64,000 nt of DNA from Oceanobacillus sp. HTM 045 (GCA_009733745.1 WNWL01000002.1:372001-436000), one strand, 5' to 3'; positions 42,766-51,605 are shown, counted from the stretch's first letter. The notes: generated by a model not told the origin, from the sequence alone. Numbers and translations: made by a program.

Positions 42766-43998
42766 CTAAAAGGCTACTCCCAACTTCCGAGAAAGCAGGT
42801 CGCCGGTCGCCTTTGCGAAGTTGCGCGCAGAGTCCGTCACATTGCCGAGTATGTCATCGCCCACCTGGCGTGACGCCCGGCTAAGAAAGTAGGCTGCGGC
42901 GATACCAGCCCCTGCACCGCCAAGCAGCACAGGCATCCCGACAACAGAGACGGCTCCCAATATCGCGCCATAGCGGAGTGCACCGGACGCAATATCCACA
43001 GTTGCCCTCCCTGCTTCACCCTTTCGAACCGCTGCGTGATAACAGCGGGCAAGAAGAACCAAGTTGACGATTGCAAGCGCAGGATTCAGCGCGACGGCGG
43101 ACCCGATTCCAAGCGCGCCAATCATGCGAGCGAACGCTTTGCTTTCCGGCTCGCTCCACATGAGCGCCGCCGCGATGATCGGGACTATCCCGCTAACCAC
43201 CTCGACCGCATTGACGGTGAGGAGATCGACCACTTCGGCTTGCGAAAACCCAAGAGTCTCGCCGAGGAACTCCTTTAGATCATCGAAACTCTCCCGGCTC
43301 AAGTTGACGATCGGCATCCCTGCACTCGTGACGAGGTCGGACAGGTAGGCAGAAGAAAATCCGATCATCTCATCCCAGATGCTGTCATCGGGAAGGGCGT
43401 CCTTCACCGCTCGCCAAGCTTCGCCCGGAAGATGGCCCGGAACCAGGATTCGATGCTCGATGGGTGAAATGCCCCCCATGTCGTGCAACCAGGATCCGTC
43501 CATTGCCTTCGTGTAGATATTGCTCAGATCACCCCATCGGTCCGACGCCCAGTTGGTTACGCTGCTCTCGATCTCCGGGATCGCGTGAAGGGTCGATATC
43601 CAAGCAGCGACATCGGCGCTTGCGCGTTTGGCGGTAAGCACACCTTTCTGATAGTCCGAGCGCACCCGCTCAAAGAAACCTAGCGACCGATCTGTCGTCA
43701 CGTCAGGCGAACCGGCTTCATCTTTTACGAGGACGGTATCGACGATATCGACTGCTTTTCGTCTTCTGGCCTCACCTTCACCCGGGGCCGAAATGCGCCA
43801 CCGAGGGCTACGGGAACGCCCGTGCAAGTACCGCGAAAATGCAATCTCATGCTGGGTTCTTGGTGCTTTTTCGCCCCGGCAAACTCTCAAGAACCGTTCT
43901 TGAAGTTCTGTCTTCGGGCGAAGCGCTCCTTCGTGAAGAGCAATGTAAAAGCGCGCATACTTGTCTAAGAGGCGATTGTCCCACTCCGTCAGGCCCAC
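42766..43998 (-). CDS. DUF413-like N-terminus fused to a hydrophobic C-terminal half; probable acquired orphan
   Basis: 410 aa. Residues ~1-60 (L-L-D-K-Y-A-R-F-Y-I-A-L-H-E-G, then R-F-L-R-V-C-R-G-E-K-A-P-R-T) match the DUF413 domain of E. coli MaoP/YifE. The middle (60-260) is soluble and unrecognised. From ~270 there are Ala/Gly-rich hydrophobic stretches (I-V-P-I-I-A-A-A-L-M-W, P-A-L-A-I-V-N-L-V-L-L-A, V-L-L-G-G-A-G-A-G-I-A-A-A-Y-F-L) like membrane-inserting helices. I chose GTG 43996-43998: GGAGG is five bases upstream and a -35/-10 lies at 44042-44071. The frame is open to a TTG at 44124. Base composition is visibly poorer in GC than in both neighbours. Function unknown. Confidence 0.6.
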   Translation of the reverse strand: MGLTEWDNRLLDKYARFYIALHEGALRPKTELQERFLRVCRGEKAPRTQHEIAFSRYLHGRSRSPRWRISAPGEGEARRRKAVDIVDTVLVKDEAGSPDVTTDRSLGFFERVRSDYQKGVLTAKRASADVAAWISTLHAIPEIESSVTNWASDRWGDLSNIYTKAMDGSWLHDMGGISPIEHRILVPGHLPGEAWRAVKDALPDDSIWDEMIGFSSAYLSDLVTSAGMPIVNLSRESFDDLKEFLGETLGFSQAEVVDLLTVNAVEVVSGIVPIIAAALMWSEPESKAFARMIGALGIGSAVALNPALAIVNLVLLARCYHAAVRKGEAGRATVDIASGALRYGAILGAVSVVGMPVLLGGAGAGIAAAYFLSRASRQVGDDILGNVTDSARNFAKATGDLLSRKLGVAF

Positions 43999-44041
43999 TG
44001 GTCCCTCCAAACAACCGTACGTTTCTTGCTTCCCCCGAAAT

Positions 44042-44071
44042 AGTATATGGAAACTTTCTCGCACCCAGCAA
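44042..44071 (-). promoter_or_regulatory. Promoter of the DUF413-like orphan
   Basis: Minus strand: TTGCTG (44066-44071), 18-bp spacer, TATACT (44042-44047), a near-consensus -10 that is rare in this GC-rich window. It would start RNA about 35 nt ahead of the GTG at 43998, with GGAGGG in the leader. Confidence 0.5.
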
Positions 44072-44210
44072 GATCGGAACGTTGATGCTTCATCAGTTCT
44101 CAGGTGCAGTTCGCCTCCGATCAAAGTGATCCCGGGCGGCGCCGGCGCCCCCTTCCCCCGGCCCGCACCGCCCCCTATAACGCCCGGAAATCCTCCTCCA
44201 AGGCTTCCCC

Positions 44211-45542
44211 ATGGACGCGCAGACCGCCCCGCGCGAGATCACCCTGGCCCGCGTCGGCGGCATCGCGCTGCCGGTGGTGCTCTCCAACGCCACCGTGCCG
44301 CTGCAGGGCGCGATCGACACCGCCATCGTCGGCAATCTCGGCGAGGCGCACCTGATCGCCGCGGTCGGCATCGGCGCGACCGTCATCTCGCTGATGTTCG
44401 GCGGCCTGAACTTCCTGCAGATCGGCTGTTCCGGCCTCACCGCGCAGGCGCTGGGCGCGGGCCGGCCGGAGCGGGTGCTGAACACGCTCCTGCGCACCTT
44501 CTTCATCGCCGGGGTGATCGCGGCGCTGCTGGTGCTGCTCAAGGTCCCGCTCCGCAACCTCGGCCTCGCGCTCTTCGAGGGCAGCGAGGCGGCGGAGGCG
44601 GAGGCGGCGACCTATATCGACATCCGCCTCTGGGCCGCCCCAGCGGAGCTGGGCATCCTCACCCTCGTCGGCTGGTTCGCGGGCCAGGAGATGACACGGC
44701 GGCTGTTCGAGATGCAGCTCGTCACCTCCGTCGCCAACATCGCGCTGAACGTCCTGCTGGTCTTCGGCCTCGGGATGGAGGTGGACGGCGTCGCCCTCGG
44801 CACGGCCATCGCGGTCTGGACCGGGTTCGGCTACGGCCTCTGGCGGGTGATGGAACGCCGCCGCGCCATCGCGCCGCCGGGCTGGTTCGCCGACTGGGGC
44901 CGCATCCTGTCGCGGGAAGAACTGGTCCGGGTCATGTCGCTCAATCGCGACATCTTCATCCGCACCATCCTGCTGATCGGCTCGATCACCTGGATGGCCC
45001 GGCTCGGCTCGCTGCAGGGCGACGTGATCCTCGCCGCAAACTCGGTGCTGATGCAGTTCCTGCACGTCGCCACCAACGCTCTGGACGGGTTCGCGATGGC
45101 CGCCGAGACGCTGGTCGGGCAGGCCCTCGGCGCGCGGAGCCGCGCCCGCCTCCGCCGCGCCGTGGTCGTCTCCACCGTCGCCGCCTTCGGCCTCGCCGCG
45201 GCCTTCTCGCTGATCGCGACGCTCGGCGCCGGGCCGGTGATCCGCCTCCTGACCAACGTGGAGGAGGTGCGCGCCGCGGCGCTGACCTATTACGGCTGGG
45301 CGACGATGGCGCCGCTCGCCGGGGTGCTCGCCTTCCAGCTCGACGGCGTCTTCGTCGGCGCGACCGAGGCGCGGCGGATGCGCAACGCCATGGTCCTCTC
45401 GGCGGCGGTCTACTTCCCGGCAAGCTGGCTGATGGCCGAGCACTGGGGCAACCACGGCATCTGGGCCGCGCTGATCGGGCTCTACGCGCTCCGCGCCGCC
45501 ACACTGGCGGTCGCCTACCCGGCACTTGAACGGCGCGTCTGA
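44211..45542 (+). CDS. MATE-family efflux transporter (DinF-like)
   Basis: 443 aa with twelve predicted membrane helices. Na+- or H+-coupled export of drugs or metabolites. Characteristic early segments are A-L-P-V-V-L-S-N-A-T-V-P-L-Q-G-A-I-D-T-A-I-V-G and the L-N-F-L-Q-I-G-C-S-G-L-T-A-Q loop, which is typical of the DinF branch; the second half repeats the pattern (S-V-L-M-Q-F-L, D-G-F-A-M-A-A-E-T-L-V-G-Q). Monocistronic. The substrate is unknown. Confidence 0.87.
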   Translation: MDAQTAPREITLARVGGIALPVVLSNATVPLQGAIDTAIVGNLGEAHLIAAVGIGATVISLMFGGLNFLQIGCSGLTAQALGAGRPERVLNTLLRTFFIAGVIAALLVLLKVPLRNLGLALFEGSEAAEAEAATYIDIRLWAAPAELGILTLVGWFAGQEMTRRLFEMQLVTSVANIALNVLLVFGLGMEVDGVALGTAIAVWTGFGYGLWRVMERRRAIAPPGWFADWGRILSREELVRVMSLNRDIFIRTILLIGSITWMARLGSLQGDVILAANSVLMQFLHVATNALDGFAMAAETLVGQALGARSRARLRRAVVVSTVAAFGLAAAFSLIATLGAGPVIRLLTNVEEVRAAALTYYGWATMAPLAGVLAFQLDGVFVGATEARRMRNAMVLSAAVYFPASWLMAEHWGNHGIWAALIGLYALRAATLAVAYPALERRV

Positions 45543-45609
45543 GGGGTTTCCGCGGACACGGATTCTCCCTTATCCTGCGCGCCAAACCGGATTTGCAGGA
45601 GGTATTCCC

Positions 45610-46041
45610 ATGTTCAGGATCGGTCTCGCCACGGCGGCGCTCGCGCTCGCCCTTCCCGCCGCCGCGGAGGCGCAGAGCGGCGACCTGGTCGGCTGCTGGC
45701 GCGACCCGGGCCCGGACGTGAAGTCCACCGTCTGCTTCGAGGGCCGCGGCGGCGGCACCTTCTCGCTGATCTGGTCGCTGGACGACGGCTCCGGCTGGTC
45801 CGAGGGCAAGTGCAACGGCTACGTCGACGTCACCCACCAGTCCGGCGGGACGGTCGACTGGGAAGTGCCGCGCCAGGCCGACATGTGCTTCCAGGACGGC
45901 GCGTGGGACCGCCTCGCCCGGCGCACCTACGAATGCGAGATGAGCGATGTGGCGCTGACCTGCACCGTGCGCGTCTTCCTGGACGACGGCACCGAGTGGG
46001 GCGACCCCGCCGTCGGCGTGATGTACGACCGGGTCTACTGA
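45610..46041 (+). CDS. Small secreted protein of unknown function
   Basis: 143 aa. Clear Sec signal (M-F-R-I-G-L-A-T-A-A-L-A-L-A-L-P-A-A-A-E-A, cleavage near residue 21). The mature part holds six Cys, probably three disulfides, and alternates short acidic strands (D-L-V-G-C-W-R-D, E-C-E-M-S-D-V-A-L-T-C-T-V-R-V). ATG 45610 follows GGAGG; the frame further upstream lacks a signal. No family recognised. It follows the MATE gene by 67 nt. Confidence 0.65.
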   Translation: MFRIGLATAALALALPAAAEAQSGDLVGCWRDPGPDVKSTVCFEGRGGGTFSLIWSLDDGSGWSEGKCNGYVDVTHQSGGTVDWEVPRQADMCFQDGAWDRLARRTYECEMSDVALTCTVRVFLDDGTEWGDPAVGVMYDRVY

Positions 46042-46060
46042 GGCCCGCCGGGGCGGGAGG

Positions 46061-47107
46061 CTACTCCCCCGCCCCCACCGCCTCCGCGACGCTGGCGAAC
46101 CCGTCGCGCTCCAGCAGCGCGTCTAGCCCGCGCGCGATCCGCGCGCCCAGCGTGACGCCCTCGTAGATCATCGCGGTGTAGACCTGCACCGCCGAGGCCC
46201 CGGCGCGGATGCGGGCATAGGCATCCTCGGCCGAGCCGATCCCGCCGACGCCGATCAGCGTGATCTTGCCCCCCGTCAGCCGCCGCAGCGTGGCCATCAC
46301 CGCCTGCGCCCGCTCGCGCAGCGGGGCGCCGGAAAGCCCACCGGCCTCGCCCCGCGCCGGGCTCCTGAGCCCGGCCCGCGACAGCGTGGTGTTGGTCGCC
46401 ACCACCGCGTCCAGCCCGTGCGCCAGCGCCAGCTCGGCGATGTCGCCCAGTTCCGCCTCCGTCAGGTCCGGCGCGATCTTCAGGGCCACGGGCCTCCGCG
46501 GCGTCAGCGCATCCCGCACGGCCACCACCCGGCCCAGCAGCGCATCGAGCGCCGCCCGCCCCTGCAGGTCGCGCAGCCGCTCGGTATTGGGCGAGGAGAC
46601 GTTGACGGTGAAGAAATCCGCCGCCCCGTGCAGCCGCTCCAGCACGGTCACATAGTCGCCGGCGCGGTCGGCGCTGTCCTTGTTGGCGCCGAGGTTGACC
46701 CCCACAAGCCCCAAGCCCCGCGCCGCCTCCAGCCGCGGCAGCGCGTCGTCCATGCCGCGGTTGTTGAAGCCGAACCGGTTGATCGCCGCCCGGTCGCCGT
46801 CGAGCCGGAAAAGCCGCGGGCGCGGGTTGCCCGGCTGCGGGCGCGGCGTCAGCGCGCCGATCTCGACGAAGCCGAACCCGGCCGCGAACGTGCCGCGTAT
46901 CGCCTCGGCGTTCTTGTCGAAGCCCGCCGCCGTGCCGACCGGGTTGGGGATCTCCGCCCCGAACAGCCGCGTCGCCAGCCGGGGTGAGGTCACGCGCCCG
47001 CCCCCCGGCGCCAGCCCGCTGCGCAGGGCCTTCAGCGCCAGCCCGTGCGCGTCCTCCGGGTCCATCAGGTGCAGGAGCGACAGCCCCGCCCGCTCGTACC
47101 AGCTCAC
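46061..47107 (-). CDS. pyrD: Dihydroorotate dehydrogenase (quinone), class 2
   Basis: 348 aa. Membrane-associated FMN enzyme of pyrimidine synthesis. A-A-G-F-D-K-N-A-E (FMN/orotate loop), N-V-S-S-P-N-T (the catalytic Ser of class 2), L-K-I-A-P-D-L and I-G-V-G-G-I are all present; the N-terminal amphipathic helix of class 2 is at residues 1-25. The start is GTG 47105-47107, overlapping the stop of the DUF952 gene (GTGA), a common pairing in this order. Confidence 0.93.
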   Translation of the reverse strand: MSWYERAGLSLLHLMDPEDAHGLALKALRSGLAPGGGRVTSPRLATRLFGAEIPNPVGTAAGFDKNAEAIRGTFAAGFGFVEIGALTPRPQPGNPRPRLFRLDGDRAAINRFGFNNRGMDDALPRLEAARGLGLVGVNLGANKDSADRAGDYVTVLERLHGAADFFTVNVSSPNTERLRDLQGRAALDALLGRVVAVRDALTPRRPVALKIAPDLTEAELGDIAELALAHGLDAVVATNTTLSRAGLRSPARGEAGGLSGAPLRERAQAVMATLRRLTGGKITLIGVGGIGSAEDAYARIRAGASAVQVYTAMIYEGVTLGARIARGLDALLERDGFASVAEAVGAGE

Positions 47108-47445
47108 GCCAGCACCCCGGCCGGGAAGACATGGCCCTCCGGCCCCAGCGGCAGGGGGGCGTGCCAGGCCATGTCGGCCAGGCGGAGTTCGCGGTAGAGA
47201 TGCGGGAACCGGTCGCCCCCGCGCGACACTTCCCAGCGGAGGTCGTCGCCCAGCCCCTCCGCCTCGACTGCCATCAGCACCAGATCATCCTCCCCCGCGA
47301 AATGCTTCGCCGCCGTCCCGGCGACCTGCGACCCGGTGGAGAAATGCACGAAACCGTCGGCCACGTCGACCGGCGCGCCGGGAGAGGCGCCGTCCGCGAG
47401 CAGACGCGCCCATTCCTCCCGCCGCAGGATCTTGTAGATCAGCAC
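47104..47445 (-). CDS. DUF952-family protein
   Basis: 113 aa. DUF952 fold: Y-K-I-L-R-x-x-E-W at the N-terminus, [12 protein letters not shown] near the middle with the conserved His and Ser, and a W-x-x-S-R-G-G-x-x-F-P-H-L-Y-R strand. Start GTG 47443-47445. Conserved upstream partner of pyrD, overlapping by four bases. No biochemical function is known to me. Confidence 0.85.
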   Translation of the reverse strand: MLIYKILRREEWARLLADGASPGAPVDVADGFVHFSTGSQVAGTAAKHFAGEDDLVLMAVEAEGLGDDLRWEVSRGGDRFPHLYRELRLADMAWHAPLPLGPEGHVFPAGVLA

Positions 47446-47455
47446 GCGCCCGGTC

Positions 47456-47833
47456 TCAGGCCGCGTCGCTCGCCGCCAGCTTCTCCACCGCGGCGACGAT
47501 GTCGCCGTTGGAGAAGGGCTTGGTGATGAACATGCTCGCGCCCACGTCCATCGCCGTCTCGCGGTCCTCCCGCTGGCCCTTGGCCGTCAGCATCAGCACC
47601 GGCAGGTCGGCGGTGCGCGGGTTGGCCCGGAGCCGGCGCAGGATCTCGTATCCGTCCAGCGTCGGCAGCATCACGTCGAGCACGAGAACATCGGGAACCT
47701 GGTCCAGGATTGCATCCAGCGCGGCGCCGCCGTCGTTGCGCACATCCACCTCGAACCCGGCCCGGCCAAGGATGAATTTCAGGGACGTGGCAATGTTCGG
47801 CTCATCTTCAGCGACGAGCACGCGCTTCGGCAT
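47456..47833 (-). CDS. Single-domain response regulator (CheY/DivK-like)
   Basis: 125 aa, a receiver domain only. Acid pocket E-D-E (residues ~9-11), phosphoacceptor Asp in L-V-L-D-V-M-L-P, switch Thr in L-T-A-K-G and Lys in T-K-P-F-S. The frame opens at 47890, but ATG 47831-47833 gives the canonical V-L-V-A-E-D-E start. Divergent from a protein with a kinase-like dimerisation domain across 210 bp. Probably a phosphorelay shuttle. Confidence 0.85.
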   Translation of the reverse strand: MPKRVLVAEDEPNIATSLKFILGRAGFEVDVRNDGGAALDAILDQVPDVLVLDVMLPTLDGYEILRRLRANPRTADLPVLMLTAKGQREDRETAMDVGASMFITKPFSNGDIVAAVEKLAASDAA

Positions 47834-48043
47834 GGACCCGCACCCTCCCTTTGGTGTCTTCTTTCGGACGGAACCCCGGAGAGTAGACACAGGATGCGCG
47901 ACCGTTGCAACGGGCCTGTTGCTGCGTCATATCGACTGCGCGCGCCCCGAATTCGCTGCGTCCATCCGGCAGATGGACCGCCGCGGCGCCGTTGTCTAGG
48001 TTTCTGCACGATGCGCGCCCGCGGGCCCGGAGGAGGAGTACCG

Positions 48044-48709
48044 ATGTCAGAGGATCGGTCGCAGGACCGCACTGGCCAGGACGAGATCCGGCAGGACCGC
48101 CCCGGGCGTGCCGCGCCGGGCGACACCCTCGCGCTGAATACCAAGGTGGAGGAGAACTTCGTCTCCCCCCTGACGGCGATCCGCGGCGCGCTCGAGATCC
48201 TGCGCGACCATCCCGACCTCGGCGAGGACGAACGCCGCGCCTTCCTCGACGCCGCCCTCGACGGCTGCCGCCGGATCGGCCGTGGCATCGACGAGCTGGC
48301 CGCCGCGGTCTACTCCGCCGCCAACCCGCCGCCGCCCGAGGTGCCGCATTCGGAGTATTCCGGCCGCGTGCACCTGCACGAGGAGATGGAGATCTTCGAG
48401 ATCGACCTCTCCGACCTGGTGCTCTCCAGCGCGGCCGTGGTGGACGAGATCTTCGACCACGTCGACAGCCGCATCAACGCGACCGGGCGCAAGTGGTACG
48501 TGATCGTCAACTTCCACAATTGCCGGGTCTGGCCCGAGGCATGGGTCGCCTTCGCCCATCGCGGCAAGAAGGTCAGCGTCAACTTCGCGCTCGGCACCTG
48601 GCGCTTCGCCGAGGAAGGCGACGACATGCCCGCCTCGTCCGAGACGCTGCCCTCGCGGGAAGCCGCGCTCGCCGCCATCGCCGAGGCACGGGCGAAGACG
48701 GACGGCTGA
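48044..48709 (+). CDS. Kinase-like DHp-domain protein lacking the phosphoacceptor His
   Basis: 221 aa. Residues ~30-95 read as a HisKA dimerisation domain: N-F-V-S-P-L-T-A-I-R-G-A-L-E-I-L aligns with the kinase consensus H-E-L-R-T-P-L-T-A-I-R-G, but the His position is Glu and the following Glu is Asn. There is no ATPase domain. Residues ~115-200 form a second alpha/beta domain (D-L-S-D-L-V-L-S-S-A-A-V-V-D-E-I-F, G-R-K-W-Y-V-I-V-N-F). ATG 48044 follows GGAGGAG. Divergent from the lone receiver, which suggests a partner or decoy role. Histidine phosphotransfer looks impossible by the normal route. Confidence 0.62.
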   Translation: MSEDRSQDRTGQDEIRQDRPGRAAPGDTLALNTKVEENFVSPLTAIRGALEILRDHPDLGEDERRAFLDAALDGCRRIGRGIDELAAAVYSAANPPPPEVPHSEYSGRVHLHEEMEIFEIDLSDLVLSSAAVVDEIFDHVDSRINATGRKWYVIVNFHNCRVWPEAWVAFAHRGKKVSVNFALGTWRFAEEGDDMPASSETLPSREAALAAIAEARAKTDG

Positions 48710-48820
48710 ACGGGCCTTCCTGCCGGCTCTCCGCCAACCAGTGACAACTGCCACAGCGTTCCGGCGCCGCGCGGGTAATCTCGCGGCGATTTCAGGAACT
48801 GATTCCCCCGGAGGATCGCC

Positions 48821-49381
48821 GTGGCGACGCTCATGGAAATGGCCGAACAGTCATCGACCCGCAGCTGGAAGCAGGACGGGCCGGACAGGCTGGTGAAGGT
48901 GGTGAACTCCCACGGCGCCCAGGGCGTGCGCGGCTACGGCACGATCATGGGCTACGTCACGCAGGAGAAGTACCTCTACGGCAAGACCTCCCGCGAGATG
49001 GAGGCCCTGCTCGGCCTGCGCCCGGGCGAACTGAAGCGCGTCGCATGGATCTTCTCGATGGTCCGCATGCCGAAGCTGGGGGAGTTCGAGTACAAGTTCT
49101 CCCTCGCCTTCCCCGACGGCCGCGTCTTCGAGGAGGAGCAGTGGCGGCAGGCCATGCAGGCCCGCGCCGACTTCCGCGCCGGCAAGCGGCTCTACGAGCG
49201 GTCGCACAGCGAGACCGCGCAGTACTACCCGCCGGGCTCCAGCATGATCCCGCAGTGGAAGATCACGAAGCCGATCCCGCTGGCCGGGCTGGTCCAGGTC
49301 GTCACCGAGACCCTGCCCTTCCAGCGCGGCAGCGGCTCGACGGAGGAGCACCGCCCGCACAACCGCGGACCGGTCCGCTGA
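48821..49381 (+). CDS. Orphan protein of unknown function
   Basis: 186 aa, soluble, no signal. Starts at GTG 48821 with GGAGG six bases upstream, so translation is credible. It has a basic, aromatic-rich core (G-Y-V-T-Q-E-K-Y-L-Y-G-K-T-S-R-E-M-E-A-L-L-G-L, then F-E-Y-K-F-S-L-A-F-P-D-G) and a Pro/Arg-rich tail. I recognise no family. It is monocistronic and convergent with the DMT transporter, whose shared 3' region is rich in inverted repeats. Confidence 0.6.
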   Translation: MATLMEMAEQSSTRSWKQDGPDRLVKVVNSHGAQGVRGYGTIMGYVTQEKYLYGKTSREMEALLGLRPGELKRVAWIFSMVRMPKLGEFEYKFSLAFPDGRVFEEEQWRQAMQARADFRAGKRLYERSHSETAQYYPPGSSMIPQWKITKPIPLAGLVQVVTETLPFQRGSGSTEEHRPHNRGPVR

Positions 49382-49396
49382 CCCTTCCCTAGGCCT

Positions 49397-49548
49397 GAAC
49401 CGGTGCTCCGGAGAGGGCCGGTTCGGGGTCGGCGCGCGGGGCTGCGAAACGCCCGTTTCATGGCTGGCGGTGACTTGCGGCGCCTTTCGGGAAACGGGCG
49501 AAGTCACGGCGCGATGACATCTGTCACCCGTTTCGGGCGTCATGTCAC
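49397..49548. repeat. Cluster of nested inverted repeats between convergent genes
   Basis: GAACCGG (49397) with CCGGTTC (49418); CGCCCGTTTC (49450) with GAAACGGGCG (49491); GTGACTT (49470) with AAGTCAC (49501); TGACA-TC-TGTCA (49515-49526). The second and third pairs interleave (a-b-a'-b'), the order of a pseudoknot. It fills most of the 224-bp gap and probably includes terminators for both genes. Confidence 0.5.
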
Positions 49549-49605
49549 CTGAACGGGCCGATGACGCAGGGCAGCGAAACCGGCCCGATCCGGCCGTGTC
49601 AGGGC

Positions 49606-50544
49606 TCACCCCTGCGGCGTCATCACCTTGCGCGACTTGCCGCGTTCCAGCCCCAGCTTGCGCTCGCGCCAGATGATGAAAAGCCCGGCGCAGACGACGA
49701 TGAATGCCCCGATCAGCGTGGTTACGGTCGGTTCCTCGCTGAAAACCGCGAATCCGACGATGATCGACAGCAGCATCGACGTGTACTCGAACGGCGCCAC
49801 CACGCCCGCGTCGGCATGACGGTAGCTCTCGGTCAGGAAGATCTGCGCCACCCCGCCGAGAATGCCCGCGAGCACCAGCAGCAGCGCCTCCTGCCAGGTC
49901 GGCATCACCCAGCCGAACGGAATCGTCAGCAGCGACAGCACCGTGCAGGTGAGCGAGAAGTAGAATACGATGGTCGGCGTCTTCTCGGTCTGGGTCAGCT
50001 TGCGGGTGAAGACCGTGGCCAGCGCCATGAAGACGGCGGCCAGCAGCATCGCCATCGCGCCCACCGTCTCGGTCTTGGTGGCTTCCTCCAGCGACAGCAC
50101 CGAAAGGCGCGGCGAAAGCACCACGATGACGCCCGCAAGGCCCAGCGCGACCGCCCCGAGCCGATAGATCCGCACCGTCTCGCCCAGGAACATCGCCGCG
50201 AAGATCGTCACCAGCAGCGGCGATGCGTAGCCGATCGCCGTCACCTCCGGCAGCGGCAGCAGGCCCAGCGCGGTGAAGGAGAGCGCCATCGCCGAGCACC
50301 CCACCAGGCCGCGCCAGAGGTGCCCCATCGGGTTCGAGGTGCTGAAGCCGTCATGCAGGTGGTGGGTGTGCCAGAGCCAGGCGATGATCACCGGCATCGC
50401 GAACAGCGAGCGGAAGAACACCACTTCCCCCGGCGGCACATGCGGCGAGGCGACCTTGATGCAGGTCGTCATGGCCATGAAGATGCAGACGGACGCGACC
50501 TTGAGGAGGATGCCGCGCAGGGGATTGGCGGACTGAGGGTTCAT
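49606..50544 (-). CDS. DMT-superfamily (EamA) transporter
   Basis: 312 aa with ten helices formed by two EamA repeats. Typical features are F-F-R-S-L-F-A-M-P in repeat 1, P-L-L-V-T-I-F-A-A-M-F-L-G-E, and P-F-E-Y-T-S-M-L-L-S-I-I-V-G-F-A-V-F-S-E in repeat 2. ATG 50542-50544 chosen; an ATG four codons upstream (50556) has a closer GGTGG. Substrate unknown; relatives export amino acids or metabolites (S-adenosylmethionine transporters belong here too). Confidence 0.83.
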   Translation of the reverse strand: MNPQSANPLRGILLKVASVCIFMAMTTCIKVASPHVPPGEVVFFRSLFAMPVIIAWLWHTHHLHDGFSTSNPMGHLWRGLVGCSAMALSFTALGLLPLPEVTAIGYASPLLVTIFAAMFLGETVRIYRLGAVALGLAGVIVVLSPRLSVLSLEEATKTETVGAMAMLLAAVFMALATVFTRKLTQTEKTPTIVFYFSLTCTVLSLLTIPFGWVMPTWQEALLLVLAGILGGVAQIFLTESYRHADAGVVAPFEYTSMLLSIIVGFAVFSEEPTVTTLIGAFIVVCAGLFIIWRERKLGLERGKSRKVMTPQG

Positions 50545-50708
50545 GGCAGCGACCATTCCACCGCCCGCCCTTCCCGGCAAGCGCCACCTGTGTCCGGCGG
50601 CGCAACCCGGCTATGCTCCGGCCGAAACGGGGCCGGCGGCTTCCCTTCACGGTCTGCTTCACTGGCGCTGACGGCCTGCTGCTCAGGCGCTTCGAGGCGG
50701 CGCACCCC

Positions 50709-51605
50709 TCAGTGGCCCATGTCGCCCAGCCGGTAGAACTCCCGCACCTCCGGCGCCAGCGGGCCGAAGTGCTTCTCGTAGACCGGGTAGATCTGCTCGC
50801 TGATGAAGATCGACCGCAGCGCCCGGTTCAGGATCACCCGCAGGTCGTCATCCCCAAGCGGGATCGCCAGCGCATAGGGCTCATAGGTCACCACGTTGCG
50901 CGAGACCGTGAGCCGCCCGTCCTGCCCGAGGCTGCGCAACTGGCCGTTCAGGATGGCGAGATCGGCGAAATAGGCGTCGATCTCGCCGCGTTCAGCCGCG
51001 GCGATACCATGCGCATGGTCGGCCATCAGCACGATCTCGATATCGCCGACCACCCGCGCGAGGTCGTCCCGCAGCCATTGCTCCGCGGTGGTCGACGCCC
51101 TCGCCCCGAATTTCGCGCCCCGCAGGGCGCGCTGCAGCCGGTGCGGCGGCAAGTCCGCCAGCCTCGGGTCCATCAGCGCCGTCGCCACGTCGTAGCTGGC
51201 ATCGGGCGAGACCAGCACGGTGACGCCGGTATCGAAGATCGGGATGGTGAAATCGACCAGGTCCATCCGGTCGAGCGTGATCGTCGTCGCCCCGCAGAGC
51301 ACGTCGATCCGGCCCTCCTGCAGGGCGGAGAAACGGTCCTCCGCGCCGACCACCACGGTAGTGACGGCCAGCGTACCAAGACCCTGTTCCAGCCGCACCG
51401 CCTCGGTCAGCATCCGGCACAAATCGACGGTGAACCCCTCCGCCACGCCCTCTCGCATGGCGGAGAACGGCGGCGCGTCGGCGCGCACGCCGAGGCGGAT
51501 TTCCTTCTTGGCGACGATCCGGTCGATGACCGGCCCGGCATGACCCGGCCCGGCGGAAGCCAGACCGAAACCTAGACACAGAACTGCGAAGATTATGCGA
51601 CCCAT
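50709..51605 (-). CDS. Amino-acid-type periplasmic binding protein (family 3)
   Basis: 298 aa. Sec signal to about residue 22 (M-G-R-I-I-F-A-V-L-C-L-G-F-G-L-A-S-A), then an SBP-3 fold: I-R-L-G-V-R-A-D-A-P-P-F-S, G-F-T-V-D-L-C-R, the R-I-D-V-L-C-G-A-T-T-I-T-L-D-R domain-hinge motif and A-Y-F-A-D-L-A-I-L. No permease or ATPase is adjacent, so it is an orphan receptor or works with transporter genes elsewhere. ATG 51603-51605; no strong ribosome site. Confidence 0.8.
   Translation of the reverse strand: MGRIIFAVLCLGFGLASAGPGHAGPVIDRIVAKKEIRLGVRADAPPFSAMREGVAEGFTVDLCRMLTEAVRLEQGLGTLAVTTVVVGAEDRFSALQEGRIDVLCGATTITLDRMDLVDFTIPIFDTGVTVLVSPDASYDVATALMDPRLADLPPHRLQRALRGAKFGARASTTAEQWLRDDLARVVGDIEIVLMADHAHGIAAAERGEIDAYFADLAILNGQLRSLGQDGRLTVSRNVVTYEPYALAIPLGDDDLRVILNRALRSIFISEQIYPVYEKHFGPLAPEVREFYRLGDMGH

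Noticed and set aside
44122..44124. TTG at 44124 as start of the DUF413-like gene
   Set aside because: No ribosome site precedes it and a near-consensus promoter lies downstream of it; GTG 43998 has both a GGAGG and a suitable leader. The upstream part remains open, so this is a preference.
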